Both the position numbers and the translations under genes were made by a program. Of a stretch of DNA of 64,000 bases, positions 1 to 58,605 are shown piece after piece. The notes below the pieces were generated by a model. The model did no database searches. It was not told the DNA's origin and saw only the letters and a list, made by a program, of their open reading frames with translations. Position 1 is the stretch's first letter. Each line of letters begins with the position of its first letter. Source of the DNA: Lutjanus erythropterus (Eukaryota > Chordata > Actinopteri > Lutjaniformes > Lutjanidae); contig CM034594.1 in assembly GCA_020091685.1 (NCBI GenBank), positions 37,821,733-37,885,732 on the forward strand. The letters run 5' to 3'.

Positions 1-714
1 AGCAGGCAGCTGCGAAACAGCTACAGTCGCTGCAATGTAATCCTTGAGGGCAACTCTGCCCATCAAAGTATGTCCACTTAAAGTGACAGACTCAGACTGT
101 TATTTTAAGTGTCTGACAACAGTATGGAAGGGATCCCTACAGAGATAGACCTTTTTATTAAGATCTTTTTTGTTTCACCAGAAACAGCCATTGTGTCACT
201 TTCGTCAAAGCCCTTTATTCTATTGGTAAATGTGTAACACTAATAATAGAAACAGGTAACCAGTTGCTGTCTGCTTTGAACATAAGCTAATAACACGCTA
301 GATACATTAAAAAAATGTAAATAATAATACTCATTATTCAATACTCTACCCTCAACTGTTACATTTTGGCAGCCAATCAAGAAGCCATTTCTTCTTCAGA
401 CAAATATCTGAGTGAAATTTAACTACTGACACGCACTTCTTACAAATTTAAGAAACTTAAAACAACATTCAATTTGGATTAGAAACTATTTAAAACATTA
501 GGTTAAATTAAGAGGTTTTGAATACGGAACTTCCTTGTAAAAAGTTAATAATCCTGCATAGTTTGTTAACCTTACATTCAAAATAAGTGACAAGTATTTT
601 CTCCTCAATGATGATCACGTGTTGTTTTGCATTATATATAATTCTCAAAGCCTTTCCAGAGTGTAAAACAATACGGGCAAACAGAACAGATGAGTTTGTT
701 GTCGGTCTTTTCAT
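1..714. other. Upstream flank of VPS53, no gene assigned
   Basis: AT-rich sequence with no recognisable gene. A 68-codon minus-strand frame at 508-714 resembles no family I know and has no splice context. Short open stretches on both strands in positions 1-85 could be the edge of an exon belonging to a neighbour outside the window, but neither strand gives a recognisable protein. An AATAAA on the minus strand near 210-216 would fit a leftward gene ending here, but this is weak. An E-box CACGTG is present at 616-621. Confidence 0.4.
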
Positions 715-831
715 TTAACTCTGATTTCCCGACAGTCCTGAAAGCACCGTTTCTCCAGCGTCATCAGGTATCCCAGAGTCCTCCTCACCAGGAAGTGTTA
801 TGCCGGAGAGGTCTCTGGTTTTGTTTTGACA
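715..831 (+). promoter_or_regulatory. Probable VPS53 promoter / 5' UTR (TATA-less)
   Basis: The sequence just upstream of the start codon has no TATA box and carries an ETS/GABP-like site, ACCAGGAAGTG, at 787-797. That combination is typical of vertebrate housekeeping promoters. The transcription start is not visible from sequence, so the extent is inferred. Confidence 0.45.
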
Positions 832-48740
<47,909 letters not shown>

Positions 48741-49600
48741 ACACACACACACACTGAAATCCCATCTTGAAAATGAAAGAGGCTGCAAGATGGGATGCTC
48801 TTCACCTCTCTTGCAGGTTATTCATCTCAAAGACCTCATTATGCTCCGCTTGGTAATGGTGGAGAATTAGAGAAAGAGTAAAAAGTGGACTGAATTTTCT
48901 GACTGACAGTAATATGAAGCCAAGCTGACGCTGGATTATGAAGAAACTTCCTCATCTGCTACTTGCTGTTGTTACACATGCCATTTACTTCTGTAATTTC
49001 CCACCTTTTTCTTTTCATGACACTAATGTCTGAGCTTTGTAACATTAGTACATCATTGCACAGTGTCTTTGCTCTCAGAAGACCTGAATGTAGTGCTTTT
49101 AACTCACGTCTGGCTGCCTCTCGGTGGATGATTACAGACAGCGTGATGATAATTCAGGTTGATGTTTGAACAAAATGTATTTTAAGGACAGACATGGTTT
49201 TCCTCAGCCATTTTAATTCCAAGTAGGTCTGGGTTTAAATTTTCTGTGCATCTCTGCCATCCATTACGGTAGACATGCGTCATAGGTGTTGGGATCATCT
49301 GCGTGAACGGTGGCCTAAAATGAATCTCTGATTGGTTGAGAGTCCCCGAGTCTTGGACAACGAGGGTCTTTGGATTTCTTTCATCTTCAGTCAGACATGA
49401 GGCCGTCTTTGTCTTGGCATTTAAAATCCCTCTAGGTTGACTTGGAAATTAGAACCAGCGAGCCGAAGTCTTTTAGCTGGGGCTGCTGCCGAGGAAAAAG
49501 GGGGCGCATGCACGCATTCCAAAATATTCTTTGATAATTTAATCCTCTGTTTATGGAAGCTCATTTCCACCAGTAAAGGAAAAATATATCCTCGGTGCAA
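48741..49600 (+). other. Probable VPS53 3' UTR
   Basis: Unique-looking sequence after the stop. The first AATAAA hexamer I find is at 49679-49684, inside a repeat, so the true polyadenylation site is uncertain. Confidence 0.4.
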
Positions 49601-49926
49601 GTCATAATTATGATTTACAAAGTTGAATTTATGAGATAAAAAGTTAGAATTGTGAGTTAAAAAGTTGAATTATGAAATAATAAAGAGAAAGACCAAGAAA
49701 ATCAATCATAGATAAAAAGTCATAATTATGACAAAGTAATTATTATGACATTTATGAGGTTTTATTTAATAATTTTGACTTTTTAATCTTAAACTGACCA
49801 ACTTTCTTTCCGACTTTCTATCTCATAAGTTTTTATCTCGTGATTTAGACTCTTTATCTCCTATCCTATCTCATAATTTTGACTTTTTATCTCTCACAAA
49901 CTGTGACTTTACATCTCATAATTATG
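49600..49926. repeat. Inverted AT-rich repeat (GAGATAAAAAGT / ACTTTTTATCTC)
   Basis: The left half repeats ATGAGATAAAAAGTTAGAAT-like units; the right half repeats CATAATTTTGACTTTTTATC units, so the two halves are complementary. Likely a fold-back or satellite-derived element in or just past the VPS53 3' UTR. Confidence 0.7.
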
Positions 49927-50524
49927 TTTTACCATGGGGATTTTTTTTTTTCTTTTACCAGCTGATCTGGGCTTCCATATCTGTCTCATTTTTATTGACA
50001 TGAAAAGAAGGTTTTAGGAAAATTGCAAACTTCTTCTATATAGTTTGGAAAAGAATGTCTTGTCAAAAAAAAAAATTGCACTGAGACAAAATATGTTTCT
50101 CAATAGTTTGACAAATGATCTCTGGGTCTCTGTTCCTTTGCGTATCCCCACTGATGTCAAATACAGAACATCTCAGTCTGTGGAAGAAAAAGAAAACTTA
50201 TTTGAAGTCAGTTCAGCTTCTGGTCAGTGATTTTGATGCCTCTCAGTTTAACAAGTCCTTGTAGATCAAATATAAGTGCATTGGTGTACACATTCCTGCC
50301 TTCAGGTACAAAATGTTGTTTGTATTGTCTGGATTGTATGCTACAGAGGCAATTGTTCAACACTATTAAAACATTGCCACAAATGTATTTCCCTTGTGCT
50401 TCATTAGATGGGTGTGTCCTGTTTGAATTTGCACAATACCAAGAAACAGAGATGATACATCAAAAAGTATCTTGTTACAAATTACACTTACTTAATAAAA
50501 ATAGAATACAAAATACAGAAATGA

Positions 50525-50715
50525 GAGGTGGCCCTGTAGCTCAGTTGGTAGAGCGTCTGCCACATGTATGGAAGCTGTCAGCTCTATGCAGCAAAGGGCC
50601 GCCGGCTCGACTCCCACCTGCGGCCCTTTGCTGCGTGTCGTCCCCTCTCTCTCTTTACCTGCTTTGCTGTCTGCTCTTCAGCTGTCCTGTCCAATAAAGG
50701 CAAAAAGCCCCAAAA
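50525..50715 (+). mobile_element. tRNA-derived SINE
   Basis: A box TAGCTCAGTTGG at 50537-50548 and B box GGCTCGACTCC at 50604-50614 are about 56 nt apart. A tRNA-unrelated CT-rich body and a 3' end CAATAAAGGCAAAAAGCCCC follow. The anticodon arm does not fold, so it is not a tRNA gene. A degraded relative lies at 29988-30133. Confidence 0.85.
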
Positions 50716-50944
50716 AACATAACTTTTAAATTACAGAAATGAGAAAATGTATTTTTATTTATTTTCATACCAACTGATATAACTTTTTAGGCATTTAGTA
50801 GCCTCTGTATGGGCCTGACCTTAATTCCCTTTTATTGAAAAGATGACTTCTGCCAATTTCCCTGCATCATAGATGATAAAGTGGCCAATCAAGATATCTT
50901 GAAGTTGGGAGGCTGTGAATTCAAAATTGCATGCTGGGTGGACT

Positions 50945-51470
50945 GACTGAGTAAAGCGTTGCAGATATGGCCCAACTGATACTGGAGTTTTGGAACTGAT
51001 GCCGATATTAAGGAGTAAACAAATTCTGATATCAATATATTGGATAATATTCTTTTTACAGAATATAATGTACAGAATTCAAAATATATACATAAACACA
51101 TTTTTTTGCATTGATCCCTCAAATGAGTTCACACTGATCACAAAGATGTAATGGAGGCAGGATGGTTAACAGTTAAACGACAAACTTAAAATGATATCCG
51201 GACACTGAAACAGCTAACTTTAACCTTTATTTTCAATAATTATGAATAACTATAATTTAAAAAACACAAATAGAAGAAAATATATGTATATATTAACCTT
51301 AATTAAGAAAAGGATCAAATATACTTAAAATGCTGCATATAAAGCTAACAAATAAAGAAAAAGTTTTCATATAGGCGCACACCAGACATCATGTGTGATG
51401 AAACCGATGTACTGATATAGATCAATATAGCTTGATCAATATTGGGCTGATAAAATTGGTTCTGCTCCAA
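50945..51470. repeat. MITE remnant (CCAACTGATACTGGAGTTTT)
   Basis: Opens with ATGGCCCAACTGATACTGGA and closes with TGATCAATATTGGGCTGATA, partial inverted ends of the family also at 30195-30520. AT-rich interior. Confidence 0.5.
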
Positions 51471-51479
51471 TTAGAGTTA

Positions 51480-52845
51480 TTCACTTGCATTAAGACTGTA
51501 ATTAGGCTAATTGTGGTACAGTTTTTTCCACATTTGAAATTCAGGGATTTTTTCTTAGAATTTAAGAATAAAATGACAATTCTTGTTGTACATTAAATTT
51601 TCAGTGTGTAAAACTGAGTTACTATTATTGATGTTGTAGAATACAACCAACTGAACGCTGCTTGCTTTACCTTCCCCTTCCAAGCATGGAGGAGAACCTC
51701 CAGTGGCTGTGACACTTCGTCCATTCTGGGCGTGAACAATCAACAGCCAGCAATGGATAATGGAGAAGAGAAAAAACGGACCACCTCCGCCACATTTAAG
51801 TGATGAAGTACTGTGTAATATATATTGAAAAATATATATGAATTCACATTTTTCATCAGGCATTGAAGATTTTCAGGAACTAAGTTCCTTTCTGTTAATA
51901 GTTTTGATCCACTATTACACACCATGGTCCTCTGTACTCTCAGTCAATCTCTGTAGAGTCTCTGGTCTCAGACAGAAGTAAAGCTTTGTGTATTTTGTAT
52001 TGTTTTTTTTTCCAGAGCTGTAGTTTGACACGACTGTTGGAGCAGCCAAACTGCACAGGTTCTTCCAGACTTTCGTAGACATTGTTTTCAAAAGTAACGT
52101 TGCATAAAAAGTGGGCGTAAAAGTAGAAAATTGTAAACTTCTTACGACAGCTCGTCTTCATTCGCGTTCATACTGAAGGGAGACGCCACTGCAGCAATGG
52201 CGGCTTGTTAACTGAACTTTGCCTGATTCATTTATAAATATAAAAAGCTCATTCTAATGGTGAGTCCCCTTAAAGCTCCCAGTCAGAAATTTCTACTGGA
52301 ATGCCCCCTTAAGTTGGATTTCTGACTCGGAAAGTTGGACAAACTTTACCAACCCTGACCTCAAAATCCAAAATGGCTGCCCTGCGCATCAACAGTGCTG
52401 AGAGCTGTAGTATTCAGAGCTTATTAGAACTTCTGTCTTTATTTGTGCCTTGTTAAATCGGCCGTAAACACAGCACAGCCCAAGCTCCATCTGTGGACGT
52501 GTTTCAATGATGTTTGTATGCACAAAATACTGCGAAATGCATTGTTTTCAACAGGTATTGCTAACAATGGCTAACCTGGCTAACGCAAGCCCCGACTTGT
52601 TTACTTAATTTTTTTTGAATTTCCACCTTGTTTACTGGAAAGCAGCCAGCTGGGGTCTCATTCCCAGCTCAGACTTAAGTCTTCTAAGGTTAATAGAATG
52701 CAGCAAATGCTTTTTTATGCCCAACAAAATATACATTTCAAAACACTCAAAATAAATTAAATACATATTTTAAATACATTTAATTGAAATATTGCCCACT
52801 TATGCCAGAAAAAACAGCATCCTATCGTTTTTTTTTTTTCACCAA
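51480..52845. other. Spacer upstream of RFLNB
   Basis: No gene recognised. 52283-52690 looks like a decayed fish repeat (AAGTTGGATTTCTGACTCGG text). The other frames, up to 102 codons, have no family resemblance. Confidence 0.45.
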
Positions 52846-53338
52846 GGTTGAATGAGGGGTTGGAAAGGTTCCCATGACCAGCTCCGTCTCTGGTTGCCGC
52901 TTATCCTCCATCCAATCAGGAGGCTGCAAATGCTTCAAAAGGCGTTTCCTGCCCCGATGTTTGTGGATGAGAAGAAGGCCCCTTTGAGGGAGAAGAAGTT
53001 TGAAGAGGAGCCGCGGGCAGCAGCAGGACTCACATCTCTTTCTCTCTGCTCAGCTCGCAAGTGGACAAACTTTCTCAATCACCGTGGAGCTCGGGCACAC
53101 TTTGATATTTTTTTGAGAGTCAAAGTAAAGGATATGTTTTAGTTTTCTTGCTGTGAATTGGTGGTAATAAAGTGTGAGTACGGTGGGGGAGCCGAATCAC
53201 CGCCCGTTTGATGATATTTCCAGCGGGCAGGCGTGCATCCTGTCCGGGGAGAGGTTAGCGGGTAACACCGTGGCGAAGTGCAATCTGGGAGCGCTTCTCT
53301 TTCACAACTCGCTGGAGTTTTGCAACTTTTAACCCGCG
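52846..53338 (+). promoter_or_regulatory. RFLNB promoter and 5' UTR region
   Basis: GC-richer DNA directly before the start codon, with a CCAAT box (CCAATCA, 52912-52918) and no clear TATA box. A 96-codon frame (52852-53142, MRGWKGSHDQLRLWL...) lies here, out of frame with RFLNB and not overlapping it. Transcription start unknown. Confidence 0.45.
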
Positions 53339-53539
53339 ATGGTTGGCAGGTTGAACTTGCCAAATGTTTGTGAAGGAGACCCGCTGGATATGATGAGCTG
53401 CAGGGCTGATAGAGGACTTGACAGCCCGGACTCCGGCTTGCCCCCGAGCCCGAGCCCCAGCGCCTGGCTGCTGCCTGCGTGTGCGGAGAAAACCGGGGCC
53501 GTGAGCCCGGTGTCTGAGGACGAGGGAAGGGGCTCCCTG
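53339..53539 (+). CDS. rflnb: RFLNB coding exon 1 (aa 1-67)
   Basis: Encodes MVGRLNLPNVCEGDPLDMMS through EDEGRGSL. Donor CTG|GTAGGT at 53540; a second GT 4 nt downstream (GTAG|GTAACT) would shift the frame into exon 2, so the first is chosen. Confidence 0.9.
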
Positions 53540-56323
53540 GTAGGTAACTTCCTGACTGCATGTTATTTAAGCCAAAAGAAAAAAAAAAGAGCTCTCTTTG
53601 GAGAAAGGTAGACGACCACAAATTGCAGCTGAACATTTCTTGCATTCCATTACTTGCAATTTGATATGGAAGACTTGGCATACTGCGAGGAATTTAGTAT
53701 TCCACGCATGGAAGCCTGATGGTTTCCACAAATGTATGAGTAAATGTTAGAGGCTGGTTTGTCTTTGCACTGGAATAGATGTTGCCACTGCACACGAGAA
53801 GTTAACTCTGAAATTGTTGCTGTCTGCTGGTCACACCATGCCCATTTTTCCCTATGAGTCTATTTTAGTCGAAGTCCACCAAATGTTTGTGAAAGTTCTT
53901 CATAGAACTGCAATTATTAATCGATTATTAAACTCCAACTATTTTGGCATTCGATTACTCATTTTGAGTTATTTTTTTAAATAAAAAATGTCTAAATTAT
54001 CTGCCTGTTTCTCAAAAGTAAATATTGTTTGGTTTCTTTACTCCTCTTATGACAGTAAACTGAATTTCTTTGAGTTTTGGACATCATTCAGCTTTTGACA
54101 ACCTGATCAACATTTTTTTTGACATTTTACGGACCAAATCACTCTTCGACTCATATAATTAATGATGAAAATAATTGTAAATTGCAGCCCTAGATTAGTC
54201 GGTTAAAATAATTAGTTCCCAATTTTGAAAATCAGTTATTCATTTCAATCATGCAAAAGCAAAAATAACAAACATTCGTTCGCTCCAGCTTCAATTTGCT
54301 GATTTCTTTGACATTTATGATAATAAAGGAAAAGTCTTTGGGTTATGGACTGTTGGTTAGACAAAATAAGCATTTGAAGATGTCCCTTTGGGCAGTTGAT
54401 TAACATTTTGGGCATTTTTCTTGACATTTTAAAGACTAAAAGATTAATTGACAATGAAAATAATCATTAGTTGCTGCCCTAATTCTTTGACAATAATACT
54501 TCCCGGCATGAACTTGCTTGCATGTTCTTGCCAACTAAAAGAAAGTGGGTCACCTCAGGACTGAATTGACAGTATTGGCTCCTTGTGTGTTCTGTGTTGC
54601 AGGTTCCAGTTGTACCCACTGGATCGTTCCAGCAGCTACAGCCCTCGTCCTATGGGGAAGGCATAGCGCTTGATCCATTACCGCCAAAGGAGATAAGGTT
54701 GGTTGGCTTTGATGTGACCTCTGTGCAGCGTTTGACCTGCTGGAGGGATATGCATTAAGAAATGGCATGAGGACATGCAGGCTGTGGCATTTTTGCTTTA
54801 ATATGTCCCAAAACATCCAGCAACTGCAGAGTGTGTACGTAAGTAAACAAGAGAACAGTGGACCTTTTTTTGCAAGTGAAGTAAAAAAAAATCTAGCACC
54901 TCCTCTGCACACACAAGGTTTATTTCTCTCAAATTTTGTTCACAAATTTGTTAAAAATCCATGTTAGTGAGCACTTCTCCTTTGCTAAGATAATACATCC
55001 TCCTGACAAGTGTGGCATGTAGAGATTCTGTTTTAACAGCAGGATTATTGCACAGATATGCCTTGGACTGGTCACAATAAAAGGACACTAAAATGTGCTG
55101 TTTTATTAAAAAAAAAAAGACATTTATAAGGCACTGAACTTTGTCTATTTCACATAGGACTTACATTCATTTCCCTAGGATGGCAAAGCCATGACCTGCC
55201 TGTTTCTGCCTTTGATTGGCTAGTGCTCACTGTCTTTGTTAGTTGGGTTAGTTAGGTTTAGGCTGAAGAAGTCATTTGTTAGGGGCAGGGTAAGAATATC
55301 AAGTTATGCCAATCAGAGACAGAGTAGGGCAGGTCATGACTTTGCCCTCCAGAGAAAAATATTTTAACAAATTTGTAAACAAAATTTGACAGAAATAAAC
55401 TTTTTGTGTGCATAGAAGCCCGTCTTGAACCACAAGCGAGTCAGACATGTCAAGTGTAACTTTTTTTGACAATATGTGCCTAAACTTGAGGCTGGTACAC
55501 ACATTTTGTATCCTAGAGGCAGAGCTTTGTGTGCTTCATAGCTTGAGATCAGGTCACTGCTTCAGTTTAATCCCACAGACTCTCCTGTCACTTTACCCAG
55601 CAACTGATGAGTAAGACACAGGGACTTTTTCTGCAGTGTTTTCATGGGCAAGCTGTACATTTACTGCCACCAGACAACTTTACTGCCAAACTTTAATCCC
55701 TTTGCTCTGATCGCCACAGTCTTTTTTTTTTTCCTCTCTCTCTCTCTCTTGCTCATCCACACCCACTGTGCGCGTGCACTCTGCTGTTGCTGTGGATCGT
55801 GTGCAGACTGCACAGAAATTTTGTCTGCTTATTTGTTGCTGGACACTTTGAAATACATGGACAACACAGAGCCTGTATAGACCATTGCTTCAGGGTGGTG
55901 TGAGCGCTGAAGTGATGTTGGCAGTCTAAACAAGGAGTTGGATGTTTTACTTCAACTCAATAAAAACACCAAATTAAAAAAAGTCCACTTTCCCTCCTCC
56001 ACAGATACACCTCATCCGTGCACTACGACTCAGACCGCCACTTCATCCAGGCCGTGGCCCTGCAGCCCTTGGGCCAGGGCCTCGAACACTGCAGGCAGAC
56101 CATCATGGCCGTGCCCCACAGCACCTGGCGCCACTACAAGACACAGCTGGATTTCCAGCCTCGTCATCGGCCGCAGCAGTTCAAGAGCACCACCATCATC
56201 TACCCCAAGAAAACCAGCGCCGTCTACACCACAGAGCTGAGCTACGACTGCCACCGGCTATCCCGGCGGTTCCTCTCCAGCGTGGAGCTGGAGGCGGCTG
56301 GCCGCAGAGAGATACCTCAGTGA
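53339..56323 (+). CDS. rflnb: RFLNB, refilin B (3 coding exons, 204 aa)
   Basis: Refilin B (FAM101B, regulator of filamin protein B) is a short protein that binds filamin A/B and promotes actin bundling, including perinuclear bundles that shape the nucleus; family members affect cartilage and skeletal development. CDS join: 53339-53539, 54603-54697, 56005-56323. The N-terminal third is acidic and Ser/Pro-rich (DSPDSGLPPSPSPS, residues ~29-42), then PVVPTGSF and the conserved core YGEGIALDPLPPKEIRYTSS, HYDSDRHFIQ, STWRHYKTQLDFQPRHRPQQ and STTIIYPKKTSAVYTTELSY. Length is near the human protein (about 214 aa). No signal peptide or membrane segment. It follows VPS53 in the same orientation, as in human 17p13.3. 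Start: the ATG at 53339 gives the usual N-terminus; no upstream in-frame ATG was identified. Confidence 0.94.
53905..54482 (-). mobile_element. Two adjacent hAT-like copies in RFLNB intron 1
   Basis: The first ends TAAATTGCAGCCCTAG (~54195); the second ends AATCATTAGTTGCTGCCCTA (~54482). Each carries the GTTTCTTTACTCCTC-type or TTTGACATTTATGATAAT interior. Both are inverted relative to copies that start AGGGCTGCAAC. Confidence 0.65.
54603..54697 (+). CDS. rflnb: RFLNB coding exon 2 (aa 68-99)
   Basis: Encodes VPVVPTGSFQQLQPSSYGEG then IALDPLPPKEI. Acceptor TTGCAG|GTT, donor AG|GTTGGT splitting Arg99. Confidence 0.93.
54698..56004. other. RFLNB intron 2
   Basis: Contains a fold-back element: 54895-54955 (GGTTTATTTCTCTCAAATTT, CACAAATTTGTTAAAAA) is the reverse complement of 55361-55422 (TTTTAACAAATTTGTAAACA, AGAAATAAACT). 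The rest shows no recognised feature; a short pyrimidine run is at 55720-55750. Confidence 0.6.
56005..56323 (+). CDS. rflnb: RFLNB coding exon 3 (aa 99-204, stop)
   Basis: Encodes YTSSVHYDSDRHFIQAVALQ to SSVELEAAGRREIPQ, with TGA at 56321-56323. Acceptor CCACAG|ATAC. Strong G/C bias at third positions, unlike the flanking non-coding DNA. Confidence 0.95.
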
Positions 56324-56456
56324 GGGTGAAAGGGAGGAGACAGGTGGCTGTGGACACATAAGGGTGGTTATTCCCACGGCCCCTATACTGTAGCTCCCCC
56401 GAGGCTGGCTGCCATCGACCTGCTGCGTTTTACACTTGTGTAGCCTGTTATCCTTT

Positions 56457-57170
56457 AAAGGGAAAGTTCAATCAAAAATACCTATTTTTTTCCTCATACC
56501 TTTAGTGATACTTATCCATCTAGATGATGTGGAGTTTTGGAGATATCAGCTATGGATATTCTGCCTTCTCTCAAATATAATGGGACTACATGGCACTCGG
56601 CTTGTGTTGCTCAAAGCACTAAAAAGTGTTTGGCAAATGCAACAGCAGTGTCTCGTTTCAGAAATTATGACCCGGTTACTCAAGATAATCCACAGACAAT
56701 CAGCTGGATCAGACAGTTGGGAGCAGTGTCATGTAGGTCATTATTTACTGGAACTACTTTCTGTCTGCAGTAGAATCTACTAGAACTATGTTCTTTCTAT
56801 GGCAAAATATACCAGAACGACTTTCTTTTTACGGGAAAATCAACCGTAAATACTTTCTTTCTACTAGAAGAAGAGTAGTTCTTACATGAAACTGCTCACA
56901 ACAAGGTCTGTGGATTATTCTGAGTAACCACGCCATGATTTCTGAAAAGAGACACTGCTGTTGAGTTTTTCAAATGTATTTTTTGGCTCTTTGATCACCA
57001 CAAGCCAAGTGCCATTTACTCCCATTTTATTGGAGAGAAGGCCGACATCTCCACTGCTGATATCCCCAAAACTCTGTCCACTTATACAAAAACAATCTAG
57101 ATGCATAAACAGCACTACAGGCCAAGGGAAAAATATGTTTTTTTGATTTCAAAGTGAACCCTCCCTCAAG
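56457..57170. mobile_element. Fold-back element in the RFLNB 3' UTR
   Basis: Two arms of about 250-300 nt face each other. The left arm (GGAGTTTTGGAGATATCAGC, CTTCTCTCAAATATAATGGG, CAACAGCAGTGTCTCGTTTC) is matched by the complement of the right arm around 56940-57075. The outer tips GGGAAAGTTCAATCAAAAAT and TTTTTTTGATTTCAAAGTGA also pair. The centre repeats ACTACTTTCTTTCT motifs in both orientations. Confidence 0.8.
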
Positions 57171-58085
57171 TGCCCTTCCCAAGCTGTGGACAGGAAGCAT
57201 CTGTGCTGCGATGTTACAGATATCAGAGATGAAAAGACATGGACAAAGTGTCCTTGTTTCGATGTGTTTGTATCCCTGCCAGTGGATGATCTATGCGTAT
57301 CAGGAGCGGACATTTCATTAAATGCTTCATTTTGTAGCTTGCGGGGTTCCCAGAGGCATGCTCGTGTTTGATTTATTTTTTATCAGCTGTAGAATGGACT
57401 CATATGGACAAAGACGAGAAGACGGTCACTGTCCTCGTGTCACATCAAGTATGCAGAGTGATTGGTTTTGAATTTAATCCTAGAGAAGAGTGGTGTTGGA
57501 ACTGTACATGCAACTCGTATGTAAGGGAGACGAAAGGCAATTTAACGTGGCGCTGGAGTTCTGATGCATGCTAAGAAATCACTAACTTATCCACACTGTA
57601 TAGAGGTTGTAGTGAAAATACACTTAACACGTGTTTTGTTTCCTCACAGGGTATTTGTGCACAAGCTAAGCTCTCCTCCAGCCTTCTCTCTGGCCACTGT
57701 TGTTCATGGCCGCGACTCCTGATGTACTATGTAAATGCCGGTAGATTAAGGGAACTTGCGTAAGCTTAAACAGACTGAGTAAGTAAGTAGTATAGATGGA
57801 TCGTGTGTGTTTGTGTGTGTGTGGAGTTTACTGAGAAGTGGATAGTACTTTTCATATCACTCACTGGCTTACTAGTGAAAATAACAAGCTGCATTCCACT
57901 GCTATCACTTTCTTTGGCTCGACTTGGATTGAAATTGTATTTATTCTGTTGGTGTTTTTAGATTTTATCAGCTGATTAACGGGTCTCTCCACAGTCACGG
58001 CAAGGGATGTTTTTGTGACGCCCTCTGTGTCTTATTGATATATCTGTTGATGCTTTTATTAGTCACTTATTCAGTGCCAGTTTGA

Positions 58086-58091
58086 AATAAA
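58086..58091 (+). terminator. Polyadenylation signal, probably RFLNB
   Basis: AATAAA followed 25-30 nt later by GTGTGTGTTTG, a GU-rich downstream element. The best signal after the RFLNB stop. Confidence 0.6.
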
Positions 58092-58294
58092 GTGTTCATT
58101 AGTTCAAAAAAAAGTGTGTGTTTGATGAGGATGTTATCCTTTTTTTTTTTTTTTTTTTAGGTGGGAGCAGAGGTAGTTTTTTTTTTTTTTTTTGACACAG
58201 AAAATAACCAGATTTGATCATAAGAATGGCATGTGACCATGTGATATGATTTTCTGCCCAAAAAAGAACCTCTTGACTTGTTTTTATAAAGGCT

Positions 58295-58605
58295 GTTAGA
58301 GCTGCAGTCGATTTAGAGTCCATTATTAAATTAATCTGCAGCTGTGCTCGATGAATGACCATCAGTTTTTAAGAAACAAAACGGTAAACATTCTCTGATT
58401 TCAGCTTCTTAAATGTGAATATTTTCAGGTTTCTTTTCAAGTTCTTCTGTGAGAGCAAACTGAATATATTTGGGCTGTGGACAAAACAAGACATTTGGGG
58501 AAACACCGATTGACATGTTTCACTATTTTCTGACATGTTGAAGACTAAACATCTAATCAATTAATTGAGAAAATAATGGCAATGATCACTAGTTGCAGCA
58601 CAAGA
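58295..58605 (-). mobile_element. hAT-like element
   Basis: TTAGAGCTGCAGTCGATTTA to ATGATCACTAGTTGCAGCAC, with interior GGCTGTGGACAAAACAAGAC. Same family as the nested copy at 6268-6577. Confidence 0.65.

Larger units (their letters stand above)
56324..58110 (+). other. Probable RFLNB 3' UTR
   Basis: About 1.8 kb from the stop to the first well-formed polyadenylation signal (58086). It includes a fold-back element (56457-57170). 57180-58080 has short frames only and no splice evidence; assignment as UTR is inference. Confidence 0.5.

Noticed and set aside
1-85. Short open stretches on both strands at the window edge, possible terminal exon
   Set aside because: Both strands give plausible but unrecognised peptides; without sequence to the left neither can be supported.
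508-714. 68-codon minus-strand ORF upstream of VPS53, possible head-to-head gene
   Set aside because: No recognisable domain, no donor site with correct phase, AT-rich composition, and no resemblance to TLCD3A, the human head-to-head neighbour.
50530-50630. tRNA gene
   Set aside because: Has A and B boxes but no foldable anticodon arm or paired acceptor stem, and a CT-rich tail follows: a SINE.
53139-53681. 180-codon minus-strand ORF over RFLNB exon 1
   Set aside because: GC-rich shadow of the RFLNB coding exon; no family resemblance.
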